Assembly: GCF_042850985.1 (NCBI RefSeq)
Contig: NZ_AP031415.1
Coordinates: forward strand, 248,001-312,000
Source: Allocoprobacillus sp002160865
Lineage (GTDB): Bacteria; Bacillota_I; Bacilli_A; Erysipelotrichales; Coprobacillaceae
Reading direction: 5' to 3'
Length of the DNA: 64,000 bases
In this document: one piece after another, positions 26,167 through 35,268 of the stretch
How the letters are laid out: each line of letters begins with the position of its first letter
How positions within the stretch are numbered: the first letter of the stretch is position 1
Translations under genes and position numbers: made by a program
Notes under the pieces: model-generated
Told to the model about the DNA's origin: nothing
Seen by the model: only the letters and a program-made list of their open reading frames with translations
Databases searched by the model: none

Positions 26167-27384
26167 ATGAACAAAACAATATGTGAATTATTTGCCGGTG
26201 TAGGTGGATTCAGATTAGGCTTTGAAAGAGCTAATTCTGGATGGGAGACTACATGGTTTTCGCAATGGGAACCAGGTGCGAGGACACAATGGGCAAACCA
26301 ATGTTATATACAACATTTTGGAGATTTACCAGATATGAATGGTGAATTTCATACTTGTGAAGATATCTCTATCGTAGATAAAAATGCTATTCCAGATCAT
26401 ACGCTTTTGGTCGGTGGATTTCCTTGTCAAGATTATTCAGTAGCTCAATCGTTATCTAGCTCAAAAGGAATAGAAGGGAAAAAAGGAGTCCTTTGGTGGC
26501 AGATTAGAGATACTATCGAAGCTAAAAGACCAGCATTTTGTATTTTTGAAAATGTTGATAGATTATTGAAATCTCCAGCAAAACAACGTGGAAGAGATTT
26601 TGGAATCATCTTAAGCTGTTTAAATGAATTAGGATATTCTGCTGAGTGGAGGGTTATCAATGCTGCTGAATATGGTGCGGCTCAACGTAGAAGAAGAGTA
26701 TTCATTTTTGCGTATAGAGATGACACTGCCTATGCTAATTCTATGAAAAAAATTGACGAATTATCATTAATTAATTCATTGGGATTTATGGCACAAGCAT
26801 TTCCTATTGAGCAGATAAATGAATGTTTTGGTGGTACTTTGGTATCTGATTTATTAGAAATGACTGATAAATTCTCATTTGATTTTAAATCAGCTGGTTT
26901 GATGAGAAACGGAAAAATATATACAAATAATGTTATTCCGATAATGGAAAAACCTATCGTATTAGGAGATATCTTACAATCTAATGTTGATGAAAATTTT
27001 TATATCACAACTGAAAAAATGAGCAAATGGACTTATTTGAAAGGTGCTAAAAAAATTAACAGAGTATCTAAGACAGGACATGCGTATGTCTTTTCAGAAG
27101 GTCCTATTGCTTTCCCTGATTCTTGGGATAAACCTGGTAGAACCATGCTAACTAGCGAATCTACTTTGAATAGAAGCACACACGTTGTTTCAGATCCTGG
27201 AACAGGAAGATTGAGAACATTAACGCCAATCGAAGCAGAACGTTTACAAGGATTTGATGATGATTGGACAAATAGTGGAATGCCTAATAGGATGAGATTT
27301 TTTTGCATGGGGAATGCATTGGTTGTACCAATGATCACAAGAATGGCAAAAGTTTTGGATAAAATAATCGATAAAGAACAATGA
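26167..27384 (+). CDS. DNA cytosine-5 methyltransferase
   Basis: A 405-residue C5-cytosine methyltransferase. Visible motifs are the AdoMet loop FAGVGGFRLGFE (motif I), the catalytic GGFPCQDYS (motif IV), FENVDRLL (motif VI), QRRRRVFIFAY (motif VIII) and the C-terminal GNALVVPMITRM (motif X). The target-recognition region is between VIII and X. The adjacent endonuclease is Sau3AI-like, so the likely target is GATC (cytosine methylated), protecting host DNA. AGGAGG is well placed. A hairpin terminator at the stop separates it from the endonuclease gene, which may let methylase exceed nuclease. Confidence 0.94.
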   Translation: MNKTICELFAGVGGFRLGFERANSGWETTWFSQWEPGARTQWANQCYIQHFGDLPDMNGEFHTCEDISIVDKNAIPDHTLLVGGFPCQDYSVAQSLSSSKGIEGKKGVLWWQIRDTIEAKRPAFCIFENVDRLLKSPAKQRGRDFGIILSCLNELGYSAEWRVINAAEYGAAQRRRRVFIFAYRDDTAYANSMKKIDELSLINSLGFMAQAFPIEQINECFGGTLVSDLLEMTDKFSFDFKSAGLMRNGKIYTNNVIPIMEKPIVLGDILQSNVDENFYITTEKMSKWTYLKGAKKINRVSKTGHAYVFSEGPIAFPDSWDKPGRTMLTSESTLNRSTHVVSDPGTGRLRTLTPIEAERLQGFDDDWTNSGMPNRMRFFCMGNALVVPMITRMAKVLDKIIDKEQ

Positions 27385-27410
27385 TCTTATGTCTTAGGCA
27401 TAAGATTTTT
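27384..27410 (+). terminator. Terminator between methyltransferase and endonuclease
   Basis: ATCTTATG (27384-27391) pairs with CATAAGAT (27399-27406), then Ts. It lies within the restriction operon, and no clear promoter follows before the endonuclease gene. Confidence 0.65.
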
Positions 27411-27432
27411 GTGCATATAAGGAAAGAGGGTG

Positions 27433-28953
27433 ATGAACGTGCAGTTATTTGATTATGATGATACAGATATCAATAGTATTTATTCTTATGCTAAAAAGTT
27501 AGAGGGAATGACTTTTCATGAAGTGTTGGATGAATATGAAAGAAGTCCCATAAAAAGTTATAGAGATAAATTATATGATGTATATGATAGTTTTGAAAAT
27601 ATGGTGGTAAAAGAGGAATCAGTGAGCTATGATACTGGTGTTTCTTTGAATGAAAAAGCGAAAGGACAGTTAGGAAATTTTATAGAAAAATATTATTTTG
27701 GTTATGATCCAAATGGTAATCAAGAAGCGGATTTTAATAAGATTGGATTAGAATTAAAGCAAACACCTATTGATAAGACAAAAAAAGGGGAATACAGAGC
27801 AGGAGAAAGATTGTCCATAACAAACATTTCTTATAATGAGCCAGTAGAAGAAGATTTCTATAAAAGTCATGTATGGGAAAAAATCAAATGTATTCTTTTG
27901 ATTCATTATTTGAGGGACAAGTCCATGGAACGATTAGATTATACTATTAAATTTGTGAATCTATTTAGTCCACCTAAAGATGATCTTAAGATAATCATCG
28001 ATGACTTTAATCAAATCAATGAAAAAATCAAACAGGGAAAAGCTCATGAATTGAGCGAAGGCGATACAATGTATCTTGGAGCTTGTACAAAAGGTGCAAA
28101 TGCAAAAAAAAGCATGCGCCCACAATATTATGGTGATCACACTTTAGCTAAGAAAAGAAATTACTGTTTCAAACTATCTTATATGAACTACGTTTTGAAA
28201 AATTATGTTCTTCAAAACAATGTTCCATGTGAATCCATCATAAAAGAAGATATCAAAACAAGTTTTCAAGAATATGTTTTGTCATTGATAAACAAGCATA
28301 TTGGTATGACAGATAAAAAATTATGTGCAATGTATAATCGACCATATAACAATAACAAAGCACAATGGAATGATCTTACATTTCGAATGTTAGGGATCAA
28401 AGGTAATCATGCTGCAGAATTTCAAAAATCAAATATAGTGGTAAAGACCATACGAATAGAAGAAAATGGAAAGAATAGAGAAAATATGTCTTTTGCACCA
28501 TTTAAATTCAAAGAACTTATTCAAGAAGAATGGGAAGAATCGACTGTATTCAATTATTTTGATACAACGCAATTCTTATTTGTAGTTTTCAAAAGAGTTG
28601 ATGATGTTTACGTGTTACAAAAAGCAAAATTATGGCATATGCCTTACTATGATTTGAATGATATCGTAAAAAATGAATGGCAAAAATATAAAAATATAAT
28701 CAAAAGTGGAGTGATTTTCGAAAAGGTCAAAAATGTAAATGGCGAATTAGAAGTTCAGAATAATTTACCTGGAATGAAAGAAACTGAAATCATACATATA
28801 CGACCACATGCACAAAAATCCGCTTATAAATTAAATGATGGATTTATAAAAGGCAATGTTGAAAGAGATGCAGATGAATTGCCAAATGGAGAATGTATGA
28901 CAAAACAAAGTTTTTGGTTGAACAAGCAATATGTATTACAACAATTAAAGTAA
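27433..28953 (+). CDS. Sau3AI-family type II restriction endonuclease
   Basis: A 506-residue endonuclease resembling Sau3AI (about 490 residues), a MutH-like enzyme that cuts at GATC. The N-terminal catalytic domain shows KGQLGNFIEKYYFGY, then the metal-site pattern EADFNKIGLELKQTP (Glu-Asp and ELK) and GERLSITNISY. The C-terminal half repeats a MutH-like fold that in Sau3AI acts as a second DNA-binding effector domain. GAAAGAGGG precedes the ATG. The specificity is inferred from family. Methyltransferase, endonuclease and Vsr stand in that order. Confidence 0.88.
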   Translation: MNVQLFDYDDTDINSIYSYAKKLEGMTFHEVLDEYERSPIKSYRDKLYDVYDSFENMVVKEESVSYDTGVSLNEKAKGQLGNFIEKYYFGYDPNGNQEADFNKIGLELKQTPIDKTKKGEYRAGERLSITNISYNEPVEEDFYKSHVWEKIKCILLIHYLRDKSMERLDYTIKFVNLFSPPKDDLKIIIDDFNQINEKIKQGKAHELSEGDTMYLGACTKGANAKKSMRPQYYGDHTLAKKRNYCFKLSYMNYVLKNYVLQNNVPCESIIKEDIKTSFQEYVLSLINKHIGMTDKKLCAMYNRPYNNNKAQWNDLTFRMLGIKGNHAAEFQKSNIVVKTIRIEENGKNRENMSFAPFKFKELIQEEWEESTVFNYFDTTQFLFVVFKRVDDVYVLQKAKLWHMPYYDLNDIVKNEWQKYKNIIKSGVIFEKVKNVNGELEVQNNLPGMKETEIIHIRPHAQKSAYKLNDGFIKGNVERDADELPNGECMTKQSFWLNKQYVLQQLK

Positions 28954-28963
28954 GGTGATGAAC

Positions 28964-29407
28964 ATGAAGCATAAAGAATTAAAAACTACACCAGAAGTTT
29001 CAAAACGTATGAAAGCATTGAGCCATAAGAAAAGCAAGGTGGAATCTGTGCTTGCAAAAGCTTTATGGCATAAAGGATATCATTATCGACTGAATTATAA
29101 AAAATTACCTGGAACCCCTGATATAGCACTAACAAAATATAAGATAGCAATATTTGTTGATGGTGAATTTTGGCATGGGAAAGATTTCGAAAAAACAAAA
29201 GAAAAATTGAAAAACAATAAGGATTATTGGATTGAAAAGATTGAGGAAAACATTCAAAGAGACATAAAAAATGATAATTTGCTGAGACAAATTGATTGGA
29301 TTCCAATTCATTTTTGGAGTGATGATGTAAAAAGTTATTTGGCATACTGTATTAATGAGATAGAAGAAATAATTCAAGAAGTATGCACTACATCAAATGA
29401 TTTGTAA
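28964..29407 (+). CDS. Very short patch repair endonuclease (Vsr)
   Basis: A 147-residue Vsr-type nuclease that repairs T:G mismatches produced by deamination of 5-methylcytosine. The catalytic region is NYKKLPGTPDIAL with the active Asp, followed by AIFVDGEFWHGKD. The second half contains KNNKDYWIEKIEENIQRD and ends with the helix YLAYCINEIEEII. AAGGTG precedes the ATG at 28964. It is the expected partner of the cytosine methyltransferase. A near-copy lies at 34697, past the GHKL module. Confidence 0.92.
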   Translation: MKHKELKTTPEVSKRMKALSHKKSKVESVLAKALWHKGYHYRLNYKKLPGTPDIALTKYKIAIFVDGEFWHGKDFEKTKEKLKNNKDYWIEKIEENIQRDIKNDNLLRQIDWIPIHFWSDDVKSYLAYCINEIEEIIQEVCTTSNDL

Positions 29408-29497
29408 AAATTTAAATCTAAAGAATTAAGAATGTTATATATAATATGATGATTATTATTGGTTGAATTGATTAAACGTGTAGATGGAGATGATGAT

Positions 29498-30539
29498 ATG
29501 GCGAATAATTATGTGCCTTTTGAAGAAATTTGTTATCATAAAGAAAACTTTAAATCAACAAAATTAAAATTAATTCCGGGTGTAATTTTTAAGAGTGGAA
29601 ATCAAGGGAACCTCAGCGGTGAAATACTATCAAAGTTGATGGGAGTTGGAAATACAGGCGGTATGCGTTCTAAAAATAACATAAACAAAAGAACAGCATA
29701 TGTTGTGTTGAATATTACTCATGAAAACAATTCTTGGAATGATTTTGTAGATTATAAGAAAAATGAAGTAATATATTATGGTGATAATGCGATAGCATCA
29801 AGTCTAAGTGATACAAAGCATAAAGGAAATCTAAAGCTAAAATATTTATTTGATAATATAAAAAATCATGAAAAACAATTTCCATTATTTTTATTTGAGA
29901 GAGATGATGATTTGTGTAAATTATGACTTTAAATATATTGGATTGGTAGTACCTAGCAGTTCTATTGATGGGCTAGAAATTGTTAGAGAAAAAAAAGGGA
30001 GAGAATATTGTTGAAAATTATAAATCAAGATTAATACTTACACAAGATGAAGTTGATTTCCGTTGGATTAATGATTTGATTGATGGTGTACAACCACTAG
30101 ATAGCATTTATTGTCCGATTCAATGGAAAAAAGTAATACAAAGTGATAAAAAAGATGACTATATTAGCAAATTGATAATTAATGGACAAGAAAATTGGCT
30201 ACAAGAGTCAGTAGTAAAAAAATAATTGAGGGAAAAAAACAAAAAATTTATACCACAAAATATGAAAGAAATCCAAAAATAAGAAAAAAGGCTATTGAAT
30301 TGCATGGTACAAAATGTGAAATTTGTGGTTTTGATTTTGAAAAGACATATGGAGAGGTAGGAAAAGGGTTTATTGAAGTTCATCATATAAAACCACTATA
30401 TGAATCTGCCGAAGAGATAGAGGTAAATCCGAAGACAGATTTGATATGTGTGTGTTCTAATTGTCATAGAATGTTGCATAGAAGACGTGATGCCGTCATG
30501 GAGATTGATGATTTAATAAAATTAATTAATAACAAATAA
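29498..30539 (+). pseudogene. SRA-like/HNH endonuclease, three frameshifts
   Basis: Probably a modification-dependent (McrA/type IV-like) nuclease of about 340 residues, now in three or four frames. The N-terminal part (29498-29926) includes VIYYGDNA, which resembles an SRA-like reader domain. The frame then shifts near 29918 (TTT instead of TT), again in an A8 run near 29988 (A7 needed) and in an A7 run near 30221 (A8 needed). The last frame, to 30539, holds a complete HNH motif: CEICGFDF, EVHHIKPL, CVCSNCHRMLH. The inferred uninterrupted protein reads smoothly across all three breaks. The reader assignment is tentative. Confidence 0.72.
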
Positions 30540-30592
30540 TATCATTTGCTAAATTATATTGTATTTATCATTGTTTATAAGTAGTTTTAAAA

Positions 30593-30649
30593 AAATCTGT
30601 AAAAAAGATAGTCACAATCAGACGATTATCTAAATTACAGAATTTTTTA
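30593..30649 (+). terminator. Terminator before the GHKL module
   Basis: TCTGTAA (30596-30602) pairs with TTACAGA (30635-30641), and GATA with TATC inside, followed by six Ts. It isolates the GHKL module from the restriction genes. Confidence 0.7.
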
Positions 30650-30674
30650 TAATTTTAACAATATATGAAAAATA

Positions 30675-30716
30675 TTGTCAATATATATTGACAAATATAC
30701 ATATTATTTATATATT
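30675..30716 (+). promoter_or_regulatory. Promoter of the GHKL module overlapped by a perfect palindrome
   Basis: TTGTCAATATATATTGACAA (30675-30694) is a perfect 20-bp palindrome. Its right half supplies the minus-35 box TTGACA (30688-30693); with a 17-bp spacer the minus-10 is TATATT (30711-30716). A repressor bound here would silence the whole module. Confidence 0.6.
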
Positions 30717-30760
30717 TTAAATATAAAATACAAATATAATAGAAAGATATGAGGAATGAC

Positions 30761-30991
30761 ATGTGTATGGCAACTGAAAAAGAGAAAATTGAGCGTTTTA
30801 AAAGAGTGGCAGAGAATAGAACTAATAAAATAATTGATCAAATTCGGCTTCTTGGTAATTGTGCTAATAAATCGAATTATGAATATGATGAAGAAGACGT
30901 AAAAAAGATTTTTTCCGCTATTGAAGCTGAACTAAAAGAGACAAAATCTAAATATCAAACAAAAACTAGAAATAAGAAATTTGAATTATAG
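30761..30991 (+). CDS. Small charged protein, first gene of GHKL module
   Basis: A 76-residue, highly charged and mainly helical protein with the segment RVAENRTNKIIDQIRLLGNC and then YEYDEEDVKKIFSAIEAELKE. Short proteins of this look occur in Firmicutes mobile elements, but I know of no assigned function. GAGG precedes the ATG at 30761; another ATG at 30767 is possible. It begins 67 bp after the promoter and ends 12 bp before the GHKL ATPase gene, so it is the first gene of the module. It has no obvious DNA-binding motif. Confidence 0.7.
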   Translation: MCMATEKEKIERFKRVAENRTNKIIDQIRLLGNCANKSNYEYDEEDVKKIFSAIEAELKETKSKYQTKTRNKKFEL

Positions 30992-31003
30992 TGGGGTGAA
31001 ATA

Positions 31004-32938
31004 ATGAAACAATGGCGATTTTTATCAAATCAAAATTCTACAATAGTAGGGATTAATGATGCCGGTATAGAAACATTTACTGCTAATATGAATAGATCAT
31101 TAGTTAGAGAGATTATACAAAATTCATTAGATGCAGCAATAGATGGATGTACAGAACCAGTAGAGGTGGAATTTGTACAATTTAATGTTTTTAGAGAGAA
31201 TATCCCAGATGTAGAGGAACTTCAAAAAGCAATTAACAAATGCAAAAAAAGTAATCGAAATGAGCCAGATGCTTATAATTTTTTTCTAAATGCAGAAGAT
31301 ATATTATCTCAATCAAAAATAAGAGTATTGAGAATCAGTGATCATAAAACTAAAGGGCTCGAAGGATCTGATACATGTGAAAAGGGGACTAATTGGAGTC
31401 GATTGGTTAAGGAAAGTGGATCTTCTAATAAAGGTCATGGGTCAGGAGGTAGTTTTGGGATTGGAAAATCTGCTGCATTTGCATGTTCAGATCTAAGAAC
31501 TGTTTTCTATTCATCCAAAGATGTTCATGGTTTATTGTCAAATTTTGGTGTTGCGAAACTAGTTTCATTTGAAGATAAGGCACCTGGTGATTGGACAACA
31601 GGTGTAGGATATTATTCAGAGGATAAACGATTTGTAGCTATTAATGAGCTGGCAGAATTTGATATCAATTATAATAGAGTTGATAGTGGAACTGATATTT
31701 ATATATTAGGTATGCATAATACAGATAATTTTGAAGATACTTTTATAAAAGCGGTATTAGTGGATTTTTTGGTATCATTGGTAAATAAAAAACTTGTTGT
31801 GAGAATACAAGATAAAATTATTGATTCGTCAACATTACCTAAATATATGAGTAAATTGAATCCATACGAGAGTGAAGAAATCAAGGCTTTATTAGAATAT
31901 TATCATATTTTAACATCACATGATCCAAAGGTAAAAGTAATTAAACTTGATTCAACAAAATACGGAAAACAATTTGGATTTAAAGATGGTGAATGTACTT
32001 TATATTTAAAAGAAGACGAAGGACTAAACAGAAAAATAATGATTACTAGAAGAGCTGGAATGAGAATTTTAGAGCAAAATCGTATAAGTGGTAGCATTGA
32101 TTTTACAGGTGTATTAGTTATAGAAGGCGATAATATGAATGAAGCCTTTAAGAAGATGGAGGTGCCTTCACATGATGCTTGGGAACCTGGTCGTGTCCGC
32201 GGTCAAGAAAAAAAATTTAATAATATATTGCTAGGGCTTAGAAAGTATTTAAGAGAAACAGTAAAAGATTTATTTGGAAAAGTAACATCTAGTTCAATGG
32301 ATGCATTAGGGGCAAGTGATTTTCTACCTGATAAAGCTACTGATGAAGAGGAAGAAAAACTGCAAAAGGATGAAATGAGTACAAGAATTAAAAGTTTAGA
32401 AGGAAGAACGATAGAGCCATCTAAAGAAAAATCGAAAAATGTTGATGCAATAGAGGAAGATTGGGATTATGATGTAAATGATGATAATGAGAATGGTGAC
32501 AAACCAGGATATCCTGCTCCAGTTCCACCTGGTGGTTCTACTCCGCCTGCTCCTGGACTGAAGCCAGTCCCAAATCCAGATGGAGAAGAAGTATTAGAAG
32601 GTAAAAACAGTACTGAAATGAAGTTAAAAAAAGTACCGGTAAAGAAAAGATTGATATGTACTAATGCAAAATCCGGAATTTACAATTTAAATTTTATTGT
32701 TCCTTCGAAAACATCAGAGGCTAAATTAGAATTCACACTTTCAGGCGAACAAAGTGATTTTGAATTACCTCTAATTAATGCAAAAGTTTTGAGTGGAAAT
32801 GTGAATATAACTTCTATTCAAGATAATAAGATTTTTTTATCTAATTTAGAAAAAGGTGAAAATTTAAAGGTAGAAGTAAAAGTTGAATTTGATGAATATT
32901 GTATGATGGAGGTGGATTATTATGCGCGTAAAAAGTAG
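31004..32938 (+). CDS. GHKL-fold ATPase (MutL/MORC/Hsp90-like)
   Basis: A 644-residue protein with an N-terminal GHKL ATP-binding domain. The N box is VREIIQNSLDA (residues about 34-44, with the catalytic Glu and Mg-binding Asn). A following acidic loop, RISDHKTKGL, stands where the DxGxG motif lies, and the lid is GHGSGGSFGIGKSAAF (about 145-160). Residues 200-430 fit an S5-like transducer region. After an acidic segment a Pro/Gly-rich linker (about 500-530) leads to a beta-rich C-terminal domain. Prokaryotic MORC/MutL-like ATPases are known beside restriction-modification genes. The next gene overlaps its 3' end by 17 bp. Confidence 0.82.
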   Translation: MKQWRFLSNQNSTIVGINDAGIETFTANMNRSLVREIIQNSLDAAIDGCTEPVEVEFVQFNVFRENIPDVEELQKAINKCKKSNRNEPDAYNFFLNAEDILSQSKIRVLRISDHKTKGLEGSDTCEKGTNWSRLVKESGSSNKGHGSGGSFGIGKSAAFACSDLRTVFYSSKDVHGLLSNFGVAKLVSFEDKAPGDWTTGVGYYSEDKRFVAINELAEFDINYNRVDSGTDIYILGMHNTDNFEDTFIKAVLVDFLVSLVNKKLVVRIQDKIIDSSTLPKYMSKLNPYESEEIKALLEYYHILTSHDPKVKVIKLDSTKYGKQFGFKDGECTLYLKEDEGLNRKIMITRRAGMRILEQNRISGSIDFTGVLVIEGDNMNEAFKKMEVPSHDAWEPGRVRGQEKKFNNILLGLRKYLRETVKDLFGKVTSSSMDALGASDFLPDKATDEEEEKLQKDEMSTRIKSLEGRTIEPSKEKSKNVDAIEEDWDYDVNDDNENGDKPGYPAPVPPGGSTPPAPGLKPVPNPDGEEVLEGKNSTEMKLKKVPVKKRLICTNAKSGIYNLNFIVPSKTSEAKLEFTLSGEQSDFELPLINAKVLSGNVNITSIQDNKIFLSNLEKGENLKVEVKVEFDEYCMMEVDYYARKK

Positions 32939-33779
32939 ATTGTCACCATATCCAATACTTGATAATTACGGAGACGATTATGTAAATTCTTCATTTGATG
33001 CTGAATATGATATGATTACACAATTTAGCGAAATATACGGGAAAATTAGATTTCATTTGAAAAATAAAGAGATTGAAGAGTTAATAAAAAATGACAAAGC
33101 ACAATACATAGTTCATGTTGAATGTCCGTCTACATGTTATCGTATGAAATTTAGTTCAACTGAGAATGAAATAGAATTTAAATTAAGTTCTGTTGATCTT
33201 GCAAAAACAATTGAAATAAGGACATTTGTTATTCTAACCCAAGATATAAATAATTTTGAGTCAGTTGATTTTCATCCAGATTATTCTGGTCAAACATTTA
33301 ATCTTTCAGCACATCAGATAATTGCAATTGGTACAGGAAAAGATTTTATTCTTAATAAAGATGATAGAGATTTAGAATCATTACCTTCAGTATTACAAAT
33401 TATTAAAACAAATAATAAAAAAGGAAGTTTAACTGTAAATACTGATAATGATAATTATATTATGGTTGGGTTATCTGAAGAGGTGTATGAATTATATGCT
33501 AGACTAGGTAAGAATACATACAAAGCAACAGCTTTTAGCTTAATTTTATTTCCAGCTTTAATAATTGTCTTACAAAGAATGCATGTGAATAAAGATGATG
33601 AAGATTATAAATCACGTCATTGGTTTCAAGTTATTAATTCAATTTTAGAAAATAATAAACTAAAATTGGATGACCTTACTATAGAAAATGATACTTTACT
33701 GGCCATCTGTCAGTCTATATTTGCAGATCCTATTTTCAGAAGTTTTAAAGAATTAGATTCTTGTAGTGAAAGGATGTGA
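32922..33779 (+). CDS. Unknown protein of the GHKL module
   Basis: A 285-residue protein I do not recognise. The N-terminal 120 residues are predicted beta-rich (FHLKNKEIEELIKN, then CPSTCYRMKFSS), with an echo of the beta-rich end of the upstream ATPase. The middle contains FILNKDDRDLESLPSVLQI. The C-terminal third is helical with a hydrophobic stretch, KATAFSLILFPALIIVLQRM, which could be a buried helix or a membrane-associated one. GGAGG is well placed and lies inside the ATPase coding end, so the two are translationally coupled. It is presumably a partner subunit of the ATPase. Confidence 0.75.
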   Translation: MRVKSRLSPYPILDNYGDDYVNSSFDAEYDMITQFSEIYGKIRFHLKNKEIEELIKNDKAQYIVHVECPSTCYRMKFSSTENEIEFKLSSVDLAKTIEIRTFVILTQDINNFESVDFHPDYSGQTFNLSAHQIIAIGTGKDFILNKDDRDLESLPSVLQIIKTNNKKGSLTVNTDNDNYIMVGLSEEVYELYARLGKNTYKATAFSLILFPALIIVLQRMHVNKDDEDYKSRHWFQVINSILENNKLKLDDLTIENDTLLAICQSIFADPIFRSFKELDSCSERM

Positions 33780-33784
33780 TTTTA

Positions 33785-34528
33785 ATGAGATTAATGTATT
33801 TGGATCAAGCAGCAATAGATGATATAAAGATGAATTTTTCAACTTATAAAAATCACTTTAGTGATGAAACTAATGAATGGTTTTTAGAAAAGTTTAATGA
33901 AAATGGATGGATTAAAGAATCTAAAATTCAATGCAAAGATTTTGAATTAAATTATGATGAAAATTTTAATGTATCTGATAGAAAAAATATAGAAATTCTT
34001 TATGAGGCATTAAAAGAATTGAATCCGGCAAATGCTTTAGACGAACGATTATGGGCTGGTATGCTATTTAGCCAATTTTGGAAGTATGTAAAATATAGAA
34101 GAGCGGCAGCGCTTAAATCTGGAAATGATAGAAAAATATTAAACTCATTTCTTTTCCTACGTGGAACAAAAAGAAGTTGTTTTATAAATTGTTTATCTCG
34201 CTTATGGTGGGCTGGTTATTTGTTGTATGATAACAAGAATTTATATCATTATAAGGCAATCGATTTAATTACAGAAAGTGCATTTCCTTCCAACGTAATA
34301 TTATTGTCATCAAGTAATTTTATGTCCAATAAATCTCTCGCATTGGGGGTTATGGATTGTATAAGTTTTCGTAAAGAAAAAGGAGAAAAAATTGGAAGAT
34401 ATCATTTTGTTGAAGCTAATAGATATTTGAATTGTCTTGGTGGAGTGATTTTGCTTGATACAATGACAAGAGAAGAAGTTCAAAATGTGGTTAATTCAAG
34501 ACTAAATAAAGTATATGGAGATCTCTGA
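33785..34528 (+). CDS. Unknown protein of the GHKL module (possible DUF6339)
   Basis: A 247-residue protein, possibly of the DUF6339 family, which I associate with GHKL/restriction clusters; this is from memory and tentative. It opens MRLMYLDQAAIDDI and carries a Trp-rich core (ERLWAGMLFSQFWKYVKYR, then SRLWWAGYLLYD), followed by a Ser-rich loop, LLSSSNFMSN. It has no recognised nuclease or helicase motif. AGGATGTGA precedes the ATG at 33785. It is the last gene of the module. No Z1 helicase or PD-(D/E)XK protein, common partners in related clusters, is present. Confidence 0.72.
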   Translation: MRLMYLDQAAIDDIKMNFSTYKNHFSDETNEWFLEKFNENGWIKESKIQCKDFELNYDENFNVSDRKNIEILYEALKELNPANALDERLWAGMLFSQFWKYVKYRRAAALKSGNDRKILNSFLFLRGTKRSCFINCLSRLWWAGYLLYDNKNLYHYKAIDLITESAFPSNVILLSSSNFMSNKSLALGVMDCISFRKEKGEKIGRYHFVEANRYLNCLGGVILLDTMTREEVQNVVNSRLNKVYGDL

Positions 34529-34696
34529 ATATGATAAATATATATTTTTAATAAAAGATTTAGTAAAAGTTAAAGATAAATTTGCTTTGAGAAATAAATA
34601 GCATCTAATGTAAAAAAATTTTATAACCATAAAGATTAGATTTTATGTGTTTTAAAAATATTCGATTGTATAGTTTGTGTGAGGGTGTTTATATAA

Positions 34697-35130
34697 ATGA
34701 AACATCAAAAGTTAAATACTACACCAGAAATTTCAAAACGTATGAAGGCATTGAACAATAAGAAAAGCAAAATAGAATTAGTTCTTGCAAAAGCTCTATG
34801 GCATAAGGGATATAGGTATCGATTGAATTATAAAAAAATGCCGGGGACACCAGATATGGTGTTGGTTAAATATAGAATTGCAATTTTTATTGATGGTGAG
34901 TTTTGGCACGGAAAAGATTTTTATAAAAATAAAGAAAAATTAAAAAATAATAAGTTATATTGGATAGAAAAGATAGAAGAGAATATTAAAAGAGATATAA
35001 AAAATAATAATTTATTGCGTCAAATGGATTGGATAGCAATTCACTTTTGGAGTAATGATATAAAAAATATTTAAATTATTGTTTAAGGGAGATAGAAGAT
35101 ATAATTTATGAAGCTAGCTGTAGAAAATAA
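34697..35130 (+). pseudogene. Second Vsr-type endonuclease, C-terminal frameshift
   Basis: A close paralogue of the Vsr gene at 28964, with the same start (TTPEISKRMKAL) and active-site pieces (KKMPGTPDMVL, IFIDGEFWHGKD). The original frame stops at 35074 after WSNDIKN. One extra A in a run of six at about 35062-35067 would continue into YLNYCLREIEDIIYE, matching the last helix of the first Vsr, and end at 35130. The catalytic core is complete, so the product could still be active. The two Vsr copies flank the broken HNH gene and the GHKL module as direct repeats. Confidence 0.82.
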
Positions 35131-35268
35131 CGGAATTGGTTGTGATTTGCATCATTTAATAAACTTTATAAGTTATGGTGAGATATATTACGTAACGAAA
35201 ATATGCTATATGATTTGAAAATGGAATTAAACAAATAATATTGTACTGTTTTATGATGAGGGATAACT

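Noticed and set aside
30195..30539. HNH protein as an independent small gene
   Set aside because: The N-terminal codons join smoothly to the upstream frames if single bases are corrected, so it is better read as the end of a broken larger nuclease gene.
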